Of a stretch of 64,000 nt of DNA, positions 22,400 to 34,528 are shown in pieces. The notes below the pieces were generated by a model that was not told the DNA's origin, ran no database searches, and worked only from the letters and a program-made list of their open reading frames with translations. Both the position numbers and the translations under genes were made by a program. The number at the start of each line of letters is the position of its first letter. Positions within the stretch are counted from its first letter, which is position 1. Source of the DNA: Hyposmocoma kahamanoa (lineage: Eukaryota > Arthropoda > Insecta > Lepidoptera > Cosmopterigidae); NCBI RefSeq assembly GCF_003589595.1, contig NW_020653851.1, positions 22,590,292 through 22,654,291 on the forward strand. Direction: 5' to 3'.

Positions 22400-23985
22400 T
22401 GATTGCATACAATAATTTTTGTACGAGTAAATTAATATAATGAAACATAACCAATTGAAAGATCATTTTATTTATATTGTTTTTAAATAGTACTTTTTGC
22501 CAAATGGTTACGCCTTTGTATCTGTTATGTAACATTTTGAGAAATTGTTAGAGAAATAAAATTATTTTAAATTTGAATAATTTCACAAATATAGTGACAT
22601 CATCCTTTTTAGGAACACAGTGATGCGTTTAAGGAGACTCTTTCAAATTATCAAAAATTCGACGTTCATATTTTGAAACAGACAAAAAGTTTTTAGTTCA
22701 GTAACGAATACTATACGCCTTTGTGGTTTATGTATTATAATTGACAGACTAAAGTCCTTACATGAGTAAAAAAACACCGTTATATAATGCGATAAAATAA
22801 AATATTGCATTTTTGAATCTATTGTTTTTGTGTTTTATAATACGATAAAAATTCAAATTGTAATTAAAAAACTTTTACATATCCCACGCAATTTTGTTGG
22901 CGACAAAATGATTTGTTGTTTTTACAGCTTGGCTAAAATACATTGTTCCTACAATTCATCTGCCAGGTTTTATATAAAGTAGATGATAACTGAAACGCTT
23001 TTTTACCCGATTGTACTAATAGGTTAGTTATCTGAGCTAAATGTGTAGTTAATCGCGACAATAATTGTGTGACTGTAATAATATTGTAGTTTGCCAAATA
23101 TACCTAGAATTCGATCTATAGGATCATATAGGCATATTAAAATGTATTTTTGTCCATGTATTTTTAAAATATTGTATTGGCCTATAAAATAAAGATGTTT
23201 CTAGAATCCTAAGGCGATAATCACGTGGAAAAATTTACCTATTTACATAGAGGTCTTTTAAATTGGTCGATTGAAAATTAAATCAATAAATCTCTCATAA
23301 TTTACAAACGTTGCGTAAGACGCGTTTTTCGTATCGACCAATGTAGATGGAGCCTTTTTAAATGATAACTTGAAGTGTTAGTCTAGGTTATATACATTAT
23401 AATATTTATGGACGTAAAAATTAGCTAGTTTTTGCCAATATAAGATATTAATCCTAATTTATTTTTGACAATGTCATTTTGCTTGAAAATGAAGTGCAGA
23501 AAATGTTATTATACTTGGGAAATTGCACTTGTTTACCCGAAAATGGCTGTTTTTATACAAATGTGATGTTAAATAGCTATGAAATACTTATTAATATTTT
23601 TTTTATTTGTTAAGGACGTATAAATCGTATAAATTACGCATAGAATTCACTTTGAAAAAACTATGAGTCATAGATCATAATAAGCTAGCTAGATATTACA
23701 AAAATATTAATTGTCTATGGTAGCCCACTGCAAGGCCATCCCCAAACTTTTTCACATATTTTGGTTTCCTGTCCAGAGGGAGTGGCCAAGCGGCCATATC
23801 GAAAACAAATTTATTTGTTTCTGATATACAGATTACACTATGTAATAAATTTTCACAAAGGTTGTTTCTGGTTGCTGTTTGATTTAGCAAGTAGAAAAGA
23901 ATAGCTATATCCCTGAAACTTGGCCTTTTTGGCTGTCACGGTGGTATTTACATAGCTGCCTGTTTACTTAACTACATAGTGGTAT
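22400..23985. other. no gene seen
   Basis: Long AT-rich stretch with few recognisable repeats. A late alternative FLVCR poly(A) site near 23189 (AATAAAG) is possible. Confidence 0.4.
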
Positions 23986-23991
23986 ATAACA

Positions 23992-24608
23992 GGTGACGCA
24001 AAAGTTGTTACCAAGTGCTCTTTGACTGTAATTTTTTTAATAAATGGAAATCTTTAATTTTGCTTTTGGATTGTGTTTATTTGATGTCAATTTTTTTTTT
24101 CATTAAGTACAAAAAAATTATATATCGGCCCGATTTATGGCATTTTCCATCACTCTTGCCAGAACTTCCGGCGATAGGTTCCCGCATTCCTGATGGATCT
24201 GAGTCCTGAGGCTTGTTGACAACCCCACAAAAAGAAGTCTAGAACGGTTAAATCAGGCGATCTTGCCGGCCAGAAAAAATCACCAAAACGAGAGATTAGG
24301 CGACCGGGAAACGCAGGCCTCAGAATTTCGGTTGTGAGTCGTGCAGTACGCGCGATTGCTCCATCCTGTTGGTACCACATGTTTTGCAGTACCAATTCGT
24401 CCAGTTGAGCTGGAGAAAGTCGTTGAGCATGTCTCTGTAGCGCTCGACGTTCGACCCCTCCACAATTATTTCGCGTTCTTGAAGAGTATAGCCATTCATG
24501 TGTGTTTTGTCTCTGTTTACTTAACAAATATCAAAGTAGAACTGACATTCACCGTCATTTGCAAAAATTATAGCATCTTCCGATAGGATGACAACTTTTA
24601 CGCCACCT
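23992..24608 (-). mobile_element. internally deleted mariner/Tc1-type transposon
   Basis: Imperfect terminal inverted repeats: left AGGTGACGCAAAAGTTGTTA, right AGGTGGCGTAAAAGTTGTCA (as read inward from the other end). The minus strand between them (24150-24527) encodes part of a DDE transposase with the motifs WYQQDGA.ARTAR, FPGRLISR.GD..WPARSPDLT and LDFFLWG. The N-terminal DNA-binding part and first catalytic Asp are missing, so it is non-functional. Confidence 0.85.
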
Positions 24609-24689
24609 AGAACATAATCTCGCAAGTCTACGCATTTCTGTATCCAATTCGGATGGGCAGCTTTCGGGAAACTTCATAACGTCTACTCT

Positions 24690-24810
24690 TCCGCAATACG
24701 CAGTCCTTGAAGACAATCGTTTTCGGGCAGTACGTGTTGCCAGCGGTGACCTACGGCTCTGAGACGTGGTCACTTACTATTGACTTCATCAAAAAGCTCA
24801 GTCTCTCAAC
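24690..24810 (+). mobile_element. RTE-clade LINE fragment
   Basis: Encodes LKTIVFGQYVLPAVTYGSET then WSLTIDFIKKL. This is the same segment as the minus-strand RTE copy at 36010-37155 (TKVFDQYVLPVITYGSET). Only about 100 bp remain. Confidence 0.75.
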
Positions 24811-24819
24811 GAACTATGT

Positions 24820-25030
24820 AGAGAGTACTCAGAAAGTATTTACCAGACTCGAGCGTGACTCATTACGTAAATGGACTCGAGCACTAACGTCGAAATCGAG
24901 TTCCCAATAGACTCGATCTATTGGGAAACTCGATAGACTCGATATATATCGAGCAGTAGAGTCTTTGTCTTTATGCATCGAGTCTTGTAAATTAGAGTCG
25001 AGTCCTAAAATATAGACTCCCGGACTCGAG
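24820..25030. repeat. ACTCGA-rich simple-sequence cluster
   Basis: Many copies of ACTCGA/TCGAGT and its complement, irregularly spaced, in about 200 bp. There is no regular unit. Confidence 0.5.
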
Positions 25031-27450
25031 TTTTTTACAACACTAGTATGAATCAGTGTTGTTGCGAATATCGGCATCCGCATCTGCATTCATCGATGCT
25101 GATGTTCATTACGAATGTTCGAGTCGTGAAATGACCTAAAAGGCATGCTAGAATAATTTACAAACGTTCCAGAAACAAACTGTAGGCCGAAAAAGCAGCT
25201 CTGCTGTGTTTTTGAAATATAACTTCGATAAAATTTCAGAATGATTAAACTAGGAAGATTGATTGTTAGTGTTGAAGATTGATATCACAAAATCATTGAT
25301 AAGGTCAAAAAATCAGCATTAACAACTCTGATACGACCGATGAGTTCTGAGTTTGTAACATTGTAAATAATAAATATGCACTTACACGTTTTGTTTACAA
25401 AGAGATCTGCCTTACAAATGAGTAGTTTTGTCAAGTCATTTCAAGTCTTATTTACTTACGTACGAAACAAAGATTATTAAAATTTGAAGTGCTAAAGACA
25501 CATGTCTTCACAAGTGGGGAGTAACCTTGACTTGCAATGGTTGGCTTGGATAACCGAAATTGGCTCTATATTTTTTTTTTGCTAGGGACACCGTATGTAT
25601 TATATTTGTCAGTATTACTGATAGTAGGTATCTAGCTAGCTTGTGGCTGCAAATTAATGGCGCCCAGTAAGGGACACCATAGGAAAGATTTAAAGACTAC
25701 AAAGAATAGAACACCATGTATAGTATGCACCAATATTTTGTTGTTATAAACAACTTAGATATTACGCTATTTACGTAAATTAGAAGCCATTTAATTTAAA
25801 CGGAAAAATAATTAAATTATTTTTATTTTCCTCCTTAGTTTTTCAGATTAATAAGTTAGTAAGGCTTGTGATTGAATAGTATACTGTGTAAAGGGGTCAA
25901 GAAGAGCACCTATTGTTTGGTTTAATGGGTAGGTATGTTGAAAATTGGAGATAGTGAATAATTCCTAATAAAGATGGGGCACAAACTTACAAAAAGAATC
26001 TTTCCTTGGCCCCTTGTATTATAATTACGTATTCTATGTGTTATCCAGTATTCGGTTTAATTATTATAGTAGCTTAAGTATGTATTTATTGGCATTTTTT
26101 TTAAAGAGACAATTGTTATGTAAACAAATGGAATTTTGCGTTCAGAATCTCTTTAGTTCCAAACTCAAGCCATAGTTCAATAGACAAGTATGGTAACCCC
26201 AAATAAAGCAATATGGCTGATATGTGCGTGAATGAAAGGCGCGTGAGACGGCCAGCGCTACGCAACCCGAATGCATCGCAAGATTATACGAAATATTATA
26301 ATTGTAAAACGTGTGCGTTGGGTACACCGCACGCGGGGCGGGCGCGCACACATACAAGACATTTATTTGGAGTTAAGTACCATACTTATTATACTGTGCT
26401 CAAGTTGTCATTGCAATATGACATCGTGAATATTAATCTACTAATTTGCCCCACATATGTTTCTACCAAAACACTCCATATGGGTCTATTTCGTATCATT
26501 CGGCTTTTACCATCCTCTTTCCTCCAGGGAAGCCTGGAACTTTCCGTCGTTCGCTATCTTTCCATGTATTATAGTACCTAAATCTCGTGAGTCTTATATA
26601 CTAGACATAAATATTTAAAAAAAGGAACGTAATAACTCTGTTTCACTCACTTGGCTTTCCTGTCGTCTTCTTAAAAACTTAATCTAAGATCTAGGCTTTT
26701 GTCGGTGTAGTAAACTGTTAAACTCTATTCTGATTACCTCTTGTAAGTTTATCTTCACAGCTTCGACTATCAGTTGACAGACAGAACATTTTGTGAAATT
26801 AGCACAATTTGAATTCTTGGTGTATTATATTTATTACACCTACCATATTGTGACAATACGTCAAAAGTGCTTCTATCACATGAAAGTCAGAAAAAAAACG
26901 AACTACCTAAAACGCCTTTGATACTGTAAAAATATGAAATTAAAAACAAATGGTGCAATTATTAATTTAATGATGTTGGCAAGCGACTGTTTGCAGGGTC
27001 GCGAGCGGTGCTCGGCATGCCGCAACACCCTGTGCCCAATTTATACAAATCGTCAACTTAAATAATTTTGTACTATATATCGCGGCGTTCAAAATAAAGT
27101 TTTTAGCAAATTTAATGTACTGTTTAGGTAATTACTTACCCACTCAATGAAGTAGTTCGACTTACACTTCCTATAAAAAACAGCCCGTAAAATCCGTTAA
27201 CGCAATAGCCGATTAATACCTACTTACGGAGCGTGAGCTGTAACGACCCCCAATACTGTACCACAGCCTTGACAAACATTTCCCTTTCTGTTATAGTTAA
27301 TTAACAAGAGCCTATGCCTAATTAAGTTAGCTGTCTGCTGCGTAAACTGTAGCGACTAGAAAGATCTTGGACTTTGTAACGGAATTAGGTATTCATCCGG
27401 TTCTCTGCACACTAATGTGACAGTCTACTAGTGAATGTAACTTTATGTCG
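25030..27450. other. no gene seen; intergenic
   Basis: No supported exon or defined element. The plus frame at 26213-26581 shows no domain. Confidence 0.4.
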
Positions 27451-27458
27451 TTTTATAT

Positions 27459-27992
27459 CATCGAGTACCTATGTAACCAGAAATAGAGACGAAATAAGGA
27501 CCATTCATCCCTGGCAACTCATTAGGCAAATGGGCCTTATATCACTTTTAAATATCAGCTCTCATTTGCACTGAAATCACAAATTAGAAAGCTGAAATAG
27601 TACAGCGCTAACAACTGACCTGTGTGTACGTCTCCCTATATTCTAACAATATTCTGTATTTATTGTAATAAAGATAATATTTCTAACTATGAGAGACTGT
27701 TCCGTGCCGTGGTGTGGGAAAAACAGCAAAACATCTAATTACAAAACAAAACTGAATCATATTTTCATCGGTAATTAAATATTAAATATGTAATTTTCAA
27801 TTTTCATCCATTATAGCATAGCTCAAGTTAATCTGGTCGATTTGAAGTGAAACAATTGACGACACCTGTCAATTGTTTCGAATTCGGGCTGGCCCATCGG
27901 AGTGCAGTTGTCACCGTAATGATTTGGCAGAATAGTTTTCAAACAAATTAAATGCCATTTTGTCTCTATTTCTGGTTATTATATACTCGATG
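27459..27992. mobile_element. P-superfamily-like MITE with THAP first exon, 534 bp
   Basis: Terminal inverted repeats CATCGAGTA..TAACCAGAAATAGAGAC at both ends are flanked by a perfect 8-bp duplication, TTTTATAT, at 27451-27458 and 27993-28000. Inside, 27689-27770 reads MRDCSVPWCGKNSKTSNYKT and ends at a splice donor GGTAATT. In related copies the last codons read ITFHR, i.e. the start of a THAP zinc finger (C-x4-C ... FHR) cut by an intron exactly where FP should follow. THAP plus 8-bp duplication plus CA ends fit the P superfamily. No transposase body is present. Confidence 0.82.
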
Positions 27993-28044
27993 TTTTATAT
28001 ATAAAAGCTTAATAGTAGTTTTAGTACTGTTGCATAATGAAAGG

Positions 28045-28118
28045 CATTAAAACACGAGTGTGGGTTTATGAAACGAGCCGACAGGCGAATTTCATGAACC
28101 CACCCTCGTGTTTTAATG
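28045..28118. repeat. hairpin (foldback) sequence
   Basis: CATTAAAACACGAGTGTGGG pairs with CCCACCCTCGTGTTTTAATG across a ~30-bp loop that is itself partly paired. Confidence 0.65.
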
Positions 28119-28129
28119 TCTAATTGTGT

Positions 28130-29250
28130 ACAGTTACATACACTGCTTTATCTACACACATTATGTATTATAAGCTCTCTGTGATGTGTTCAGGAACCGC
28201 ATGTCACGACTGGCGAAATGGCGGCAAATAAAAACTTTTCTCACACATGTTACACAACCGTAGTTTTTATTTTTAATTCATAGACAAACTAGAATCGGCG
28301 CCAACTATCATATCGTTCGATATCAAGTAACGTGTGAAATTGTCAAAATGTTTTGCTATTGACATTTCATTTCGAATAAAACTTCATATCGACTGATATT
28401 AGAATTGAAAACAAAACAAATGTTTTGTTTTTCAGAGATGTTCGAAATTTGAATGGAATAATAGCAATAATATTTTCACTGATAAGAAATTCGTTCTAAC
28501 AAAAAAGTAAAAGAACACGTTATAGAGAGTTTATGATATGTGTGCAGATAAAATAATATTAAAATATTTTGATGATTTACAATAAATTAGGCAGAAAAGC
28601 ATTTGTTCATGACAGTGTGACAATAAATTAAAATTAAAAAAAATCATAGACCAACGAGTATTCACAAATGTTTGTTTCTAAACAGATTGTAAGTATATTA
28701 TATGTACACATTAATGTATTTTGTACGCTTGTGTATTTTTGAAACTTTAATTATACGCAAATTATTCATATTCGTATGAACAATAATTATAAGTTCATCT
28801 GTATGTGAAATAAACGCGGCACAACACACACACACACACATGCTATATACCAAACACCAGACACCTTACACACACAACAAAACCACCTTCAGTATTAAGC
28901 GTGTTCCCTGCTAATGTGTCAAGAATGTAATGTTACATTTATTATTCTTAAATAAGTCCCACAGCTAGGCAGAAGAAAGTAGCTTTGTAGATTTGAGATT
29001 GAGCCTTTAGCTCGAAAGAAAATACATTGTAAAATTTTAATAGAGCTTTGTCAGGCTATTCAGAATAAAAATTTGAAAGTAACGTTTATAATTTTTATTC
29101 TTTATACACCTGCAACATATAGCTTCAATCAATCGTTATATTATAGGGATTATGTAAACCGTCATCGACGTTTAAATGGTATTTGTTCAATAAATTGTTG
29201 GTGGTAAACAGAGATATGACAATATTATTTTATTTCTTACGACAACTTAC
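28130..29250. other. no gene seen; short CA repeat
   Basis: A (CA)n run lies near 28820-28840. The rest is AT-rich and unremarkable. Confidence 0.4.
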
Positions 29251-29258
29251 TAAACTTA

Positions 29259-29422
29259 GGGTCGTATTCCAGAACTCTACTCAATGCCAAGTTAGGACTT
29301 AAGTATGATTTCAAGCACTGGAAATACGATTCTGACGGCAAGGACTTGAGTATGATTTCTAGTGCTTTAAATCGTACTCAAGTCCTGACTTGAGCATTGA
29401 GTAGACTTCTGGAATACGACCC
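29259..29422. mobile_element. PIF/Harbinger-like MITE, 164 bp
   Basis: Sister of 20676-20840. GGGTCGTATTC ends, inverted arms, and TTA on both sides (29256-29258, 29423-29425). Confidence 0.9.
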
Positions 29423-29642
29423 TTAGATCGGTCGTTCTTACTTGAATTGCCACTGGGAATATAATAATAAACTTTAATCTATTAGAGAAAATTGATAATA
29501 TTAATATTATAGGCATATAGAGTTAGTTTTAAGCAGCAGACCATGACCTCCAGGGGTTTGGTGCATGGAAACGACGTCATCAGACACCCTTTAAGAGCCT
29601 TATGACTAGCTCTATCTCCAAAATAAATTTGAACGCCCTCAC

Positions 29643-29928
29643 CATTGACTTACAATTATATGGACGTCGGGTCCGTGCTAAAAAGTGTCCGAACTTATAG
29701 GGCGTTAAAATCGTATACAGAGCGTCATTCACGCTTTAGTCTTCGTTTGTTCGACTGACAGCGAAGCAAGCAAAATTAGACAGTACTGCGATGACATTAC
29801 AATTTAAATTCAACGTTTTAGCTTTTTCATATTCCTTTACATGTCACTACGTTTAAATAGGCTGACTTGGGACATTTTTTTCGTGGTTTTTGTATTAGAC
29901 CCGTCGTCCATTTATTTGTAAGTCAATG
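29643..29928. mobile_element. hAT-like MITE
   Basis: Longer sister (286 bp) of 5701-5928 with the same CATTGACTTACAA ends. Flanks GCCCTCAC and GCCGTCAC match at 7 of 8 bases, consistent with an aged 8-bp duplication. Confidence 0.85.
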
Positions 29929-30785
29929 GCCGTCACGGTCATTCGTCGTCAACTATTCTAAAGTTGGGCCCTTAATTATTACATTTTATAAGCTGTTGGC
30001 TCTATAGCCAATTAGCCAAAGATCAATAAATGTTACTTTTATAGAGCACTCAAGGAGTTGGTATGCTTTGATGTCGATAATTATTATTATTACGGCTAGA
30101 ATTAGATAGCAAACCCGAAGATATCCTGCGCTCAACAGAAGACCTTTTGAAAAACATAGAAGTAAACCCTGTCCCTACCTGTCCTATACAATTACATAAC
30201 ATATACTTCATGACTTATGAAATAAACTCAAAGAAATAAACTACTTAAAGAACAGGTGCTTGTCGCCTTTTCCGTCAATACAAGGAGGAACAGAATTTTT
30301 ATGAAGAGGCTGTATGGTGAAACCTTTGCCTAACCAAATAAGTAAATGAGTGAAAACATATTAAAAAAAAATAAAGGATGGGAAATAATGATGCGCCTGC
30401 GTTATTATTCTAAGGATGCGCCATAATCTCATAATTTATAACAAAACTGTCACCTATGGTTATTTTTAAGATCTTAGAGAATTGTTTCTAGAATGAACAA
30501 CACAAATTAGAAAGATATGAACAAATTTATATAAATACTCACAATGGGTAGGTGCAGAAGTTGAGTTATAAAATGAATGAGGATTATTTTGATATTTTTT
30601 TTAATCCTTAAAACCTAAGCTTAAAACTATAAAATCGAAAAAATAAAATACATTTTTAAAATACCTCTCGTGTACTTGAAATAACTTTAACCCTGAGATG
30701 AAATTAAACAGGAGACGAATTTGGTTTCAAGTTAATTAGACATTAAAAATTCACAACATTCTATCTAGATTCTCAACATTCTATC

Positions 30786-31018
30786 TGCCTCCGTGGCCGA
30801 ACGGTTACCATACCGGACTTTTTTTTACGATTACGACGAACGATTACCATACAGGGTTCGATTCCGGGCCGGGAGAAATATTTGAATGGCCTACATTTAT
30901 TTCTCTCGTGAGTTTGGGTGTAATTTGTGGTTGTCTATGTGTGCCCATGGCACCCGAGTCACAGGGTTTCCCTAGTGCGGGGCTATGTTGAGTGTGTGCG
31001 TTATTATTATTATTATTC
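30786..31018 (+). mobile_element. tRNA-derived SINE, family B
   Basis: Head GCCTCCGTGGCCGAACGGTT (tRNA-like A box) and GGGTTCGATTCCGGGC (B box), a conserved body with CAGGGTTTCCCTAGTGCGGG, and a (TTA)n tail. The head carries a small internal duplication (a second ACGATTACCATAC). Sister copies at 34351-34528 and 35570-35785 (minus). Confidence 0.88.
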
Positions 31019-31280
31019 TATTGGTTTCCATAGTCTAAGATGCTAGTATTAGTAATTATGAATTTTTAATTTTCCTTTATTTTATATTTTATTACATCTT
31101 TGTGCAGAAATGAAAATTTTGCATGCATCTATGGACTAAGGTAAAGAGTTACATTCGTCATGCATGACCTTAGACTATTCCTTTATTTTTTTCCATCCTC
31201 TTAAGTGCATGAAGTACGCGCACGTATGATGTCACGGGTATGCTAATTTTATTCCAAGCGTCCATTAATACAGTCTAATA

Positions 31281-31478
31281 GGCTCAACTCATACTGGCGA
31301 TGGCGCAGAGTCGAAGCGTCGCGTGTGTAACCGAGTGTCGACGCGCGTCGACCCTCGATTCCATATTTGCAAAACACAAATTTTTACCTTAACAATGGGA
31401 AAATAGAGATGAATATGCTATATGCGAAACACATAACGCGTCGCGACGCTGCGACTCTGCGCCAGTGTCAGTTGAGCC
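31281..31478. mobile_element. GC-rich foldback MITE
   Basis: Left GGCTCAACTCATACTGGCG and right CGCCAGTGTCAGTTGAGCC are imperfect inverted repeats enclosing CGTCGCG-rich arms. A diverged relative lies at about 51770-51915. Confidence 0.75.
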
Positions 31479-31989
31479 ATAAGATTATAATATTATAGGA
31501 CGTGCTGTTTTAACTATAATATTATTATTAGCTATTATATAAGCTAAAACTATTGATCACATTACGAAAAACAATTTTGTCATTCAAGCACACCAATGAC
31601 GTCACAGATGATTCAACATGTGTTATATTTACTGATTTCGTTTTGTATCTATGTCATCGACAATCAAAAGTGGACTTTATATGTAAGAGTACTTTGCTTA
31701 AATTAAAGCAAAGTATTGATGTTTTTGAATGTTGACATAACTGCAGCAATCAGTTGCCATGGCGGCATTTTCATATTGACGGCTGATTTTGTGCGTTTGG
31801 TCGTGCAAATTTCCATTTGAAATTATGCAGTGTGTTAGTGGAGGTTTAGGTATATTGGTAAATTAGACAGCTTTACGAAATAATGGAGTACTTGGATGAA
31901 ATTTTTTATGAGGCACGAACTTGAAGTACGAATGTCAGTATTTACAAGAAAAATATTTGAAAAAGTATCGTGTCTTCGGTTTGGTGACA

Positions 31990-32032
31990 ATGAATTGTTG
32001 CACAAAGAAGCCAATCATCGACAGGAAAAGTG
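31990..32032 (+). CDS. RPGRIP1L: RPGRIP1L exon 1 (start codon)
   Basis: ATG at 31990 in the context GTGACAATGA (purine at -3), reading MNCCTKKPIIDRKS, then donor TGGTAAGT in phase 1. An in-frame stop lies upstream at 31909-31911, with no other ATG between it and 31990. A short upstream frame begins at ATG 31883 and ends after 13 codons, so it may be a uORF in the leader. Confidence 0.75.
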
Positions 32033-32199
32033 GTAAGTAGCTGTATCGACATAATTACTTATTAAGCTGTTGTTTTATAACTTTTATTGTTTACTTTTCT
32101 CCGCGGGAAATTCGACCTTAAAGTTAAATAGAATGTGCAATTTGTACTCTAAGTATTAGGCCGCAGATATAGTCCAACTTGTAGGAAGTATTGTAGGTA

Positions 32200-32310
32200 C
32201 AGTCAAGAGCACGTCAAGCTTGACACTTTGTACTTTGGACCATTCTTATCATAACGACATAGAGTTGGATTTAAGTCTTAAGTGTCAGGCTAGACGTGCT
32301 CTTGACCCTG
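32200..32310. mobile_element. Tc1/mariner-like mini-MITE
   Basis: The left end CAGTCAAGAGCACGTC and right end GACGTGCTCTTGACCCTG are inverted and flanked by TA on both sides (32198-32199, 32311-32312). It is about 111 bp, in intron 1. Confidence 0.75.
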
Positions 32311-32593
32311 TAATTATTAATTGTACAAATTTAAAGAACTTACAATACCAAAGAGATTTTTAGTGAATAGGGCACTATGAAAACAGGACTTAAAAAAATA
32401 CTGGATTTGTTGTAATAAAAATTATTTATGCTAAAGTAAAAAGTCTTCCATCTAATCTATTTAGAACAAGCATTAAAAACAATTTATAACAACATAAAAA
32501 AGTTTTCATACTGGATTTCATTGTTTCTCTTTTGTGTATGTAGTCTGGTAAATATTATCACTACATTATACTAAATATTTAATATCACCTCAG

Positions 32594-32831
32594 AAACCTT
32601 GAGTCACATTTGCCCATCGAAGCTAAGCAAGCGCGAGCTACAAGATCTGTACTACACATTACTTCAGAACAATCTAGAACTGAAGAAGAAAGGGAATCAA
32701 CAATCTGAGAGGATAAAGATATTATCAACGAAGCTACAGCGGATGATCGCCACACAGAGAACCTATGTGGGGAAAGACATCAAAGACTGCTGTGCTTCTA
32801 CCAAACGTATTGTCGAAGCACAAAGGGAATC
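32594..32831 (+). CDS. RPGRIP1L: RPGRIP1L exon 2 (first coiled coil)
   Basis: Acceptor CCTCAG, donor TCGTAAGT. Enters in phase 1, leaves in phase 2. Encodes LSKRELQDLYYTLLQNN, then LELKKK, RIKILSTKLQRMIATQRTY and CCASTKRIVEAQRES. It has a strong heptad pattern and is the best family match in the gene. Confidence 0.93.
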
Positions 32832-33583
32832 GTAAGTATGAATATTCAACATAATAAAGCTCTCCTAATACAAGCTAATGGTATTCAAGACTCGAAAGGC
32901 CTGAGTTATGTATATAGCAACATGCACTATATAGAGGTTCTAACATTGAGCAGGAATAGCCTCCGAATGCTGGCGAGGAGTTTCAGAGTATACCGTGGTT
33001 TAACATGTTCTGTGCCAAGGGCCTCCGAGGCAAAAAATTGTGGGAATCACATCTTTTTTTACCTATATAGTTTCTATTGGTATTGTTAATCTAGTGTGTG
33101 GAATTATTTTATTATTATAAATTAATATTATAAGCCCCCAAGTGCCCCTTTATTCATTATTCACTGATTATTTCAGTTGTATCCGGTTGGATAGACTGGC
33201 CTAGGAGTTTTTTCGTACATTTAGCTAAATGTACCTAAAACATAATAAATATAAGCACTAAATAATTCATGAGTACAAAAAACTAATTTATATTTTAAGT
33301 TTATTGTATACTAAATTTGATCTCATTCAATGAATTGAGTAATAAAAAAAAAGTAATTGAAATAGTATAAACGATAATAAATAAAAAATAAATAAAATGT
33401 TTATTTCAGTAAAACAATTAACTTTACATTAACAGTGGATGATACCTCCTATTAAGCTTATCAAGCCTGTGTCAGGAGGCACCGCTCTTCCATAGCTATA
33501 AATGCATATTTAACATTTTTAAGTTATACTTAATGTAGTGTTTAATTTTTACATTTCGAAACATCATCAAAACAAAACCTTTT

Positions 33584-33826
33584 GTGTGTGTGTGTGTGTG
33601 TGTATGTGTGTGTGTGCGTGTGCGTGTGCGTCTGTGCTAGTGTGCATGTGTGCTTGTGTGCTTGTGTGCTTGTGTGCTTGTGTGCTTGTGTGCTTGTGTG
33701 CTTGTGTGCTTGAGTGCTTGTGTGCTTGGGTGCTTGTGTGCGTGTGTGCGTGTGTGCGTGTGTGCGTGTGTTTGTGCGTGTGCGGGTGCGGGTGCGGGTG
33801 CGGGTGCGGGTGCGGGTGTGGGTAAT
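33584..33826. repeat. TG microsatellite with TGTGTGCT and GCGGGT sub-arrays
   Basis: A (TG)n start gives way to an 8-bp unit TGTGCTTG repeated about a dozen times, then TGTGTGCG, then six or so GCGGGT units. The Cys/His-rich frames through it are artefacts. Confidence 0.95.
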
Positions 33827-34011
33827 AAGTGAGTAATGTCCAACTTCAAACAGAGACGGTAGATTCTGCCATGAAGTAGATGGCCATACATTAATCACTC
33901 CTGGTTAAAGATAAACCTCAGCCAGCACAGGTTTAAATAATTGAAGCTAAGAAAGTCCTGCGGTCCTGTTGGTCTTGGCTCTGCATTGCTACTAAGCAAT
34001 TACAATCAATT

Positions 34012-34315
34012 TAGCAGTAGAGCTCCTTGTGATAGAGTTCGTCTAGGGAAGTACTGCCTCCTTACCTACTTCTGTCACCAAGCAGTAATGTGAGCATTAC
34101 TGCGTTCGGGTTTTGAAGGGTAAGGGTGCTGCCATGTGCTGGTGCACATGGGACTTGTCAACTTATGTCCCAGGGTGACATGCGCAGTGGCAGGCCCCTC
34201 AGGTCTTTGCGATTTAAAGCTATGAGTGGTACTGCAACTGTTATGGACTGGCGTATAGCTTACCAGCAGGCGCACGACTTTTTTTATAATAGCAAGGGAT
34301 AGGAATCCCTTGCTA
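34012..34315 (+). repeat. family A repeat
   Basis: Near full-length copy from GCAGTAGAGCTCCTTGTG to the tail. An AATCCCTTGCTATTATAAAAAAA sequence and its inverse GCAAGGG lie at its 3' end. Confidence 0.75.
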
Positions 34316-34350
34316 TTATAAAAAAAGAAATAAAAAATTTAACCACAACT

Positions 34351-34528
34351 GCCTCCGTGGCCCAACGGTTATCATGCTCGACTGCCACGCAGAGGTCCTG
34401 GGAAATATTTGCGTGGCCTACATTTGCCTGGGTGTAATTTGTGGTTGCCTATGTGTGTGTCCATAGCACCCACAATACAGGGTTTCCCTAGTGCGGGGAA
34501 AAGTGTGTGTGCATTATTATTATTATTA
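34351..34528 (+). mobile_element. tRNA-derived SINE, family B
   Basis: Head GCCTCCGTGGCCCAACGG; the B box is partly deleted; conserved body and (TTA)n tail. It directly follows a family A copy. Confidence 0.85.

Noticed and set aside
24341..24586. Plus-strand frame of 81 codons
   Set aside because: Antisense of the mariner-type transposase remnant.
30786..30870. tRNA gene (Ser/Leu-like)
   Set aside because: It is the head of a SINE with (TTA)n tail and carries an internal duplication; three copies share the same non-tRNA body.
33538..33898. Cys/Val-rich and Thr/His-rich open frames on both strands
   Set aside because: They are translations of the TG/GCGGGT microsatellite; no codon structure.
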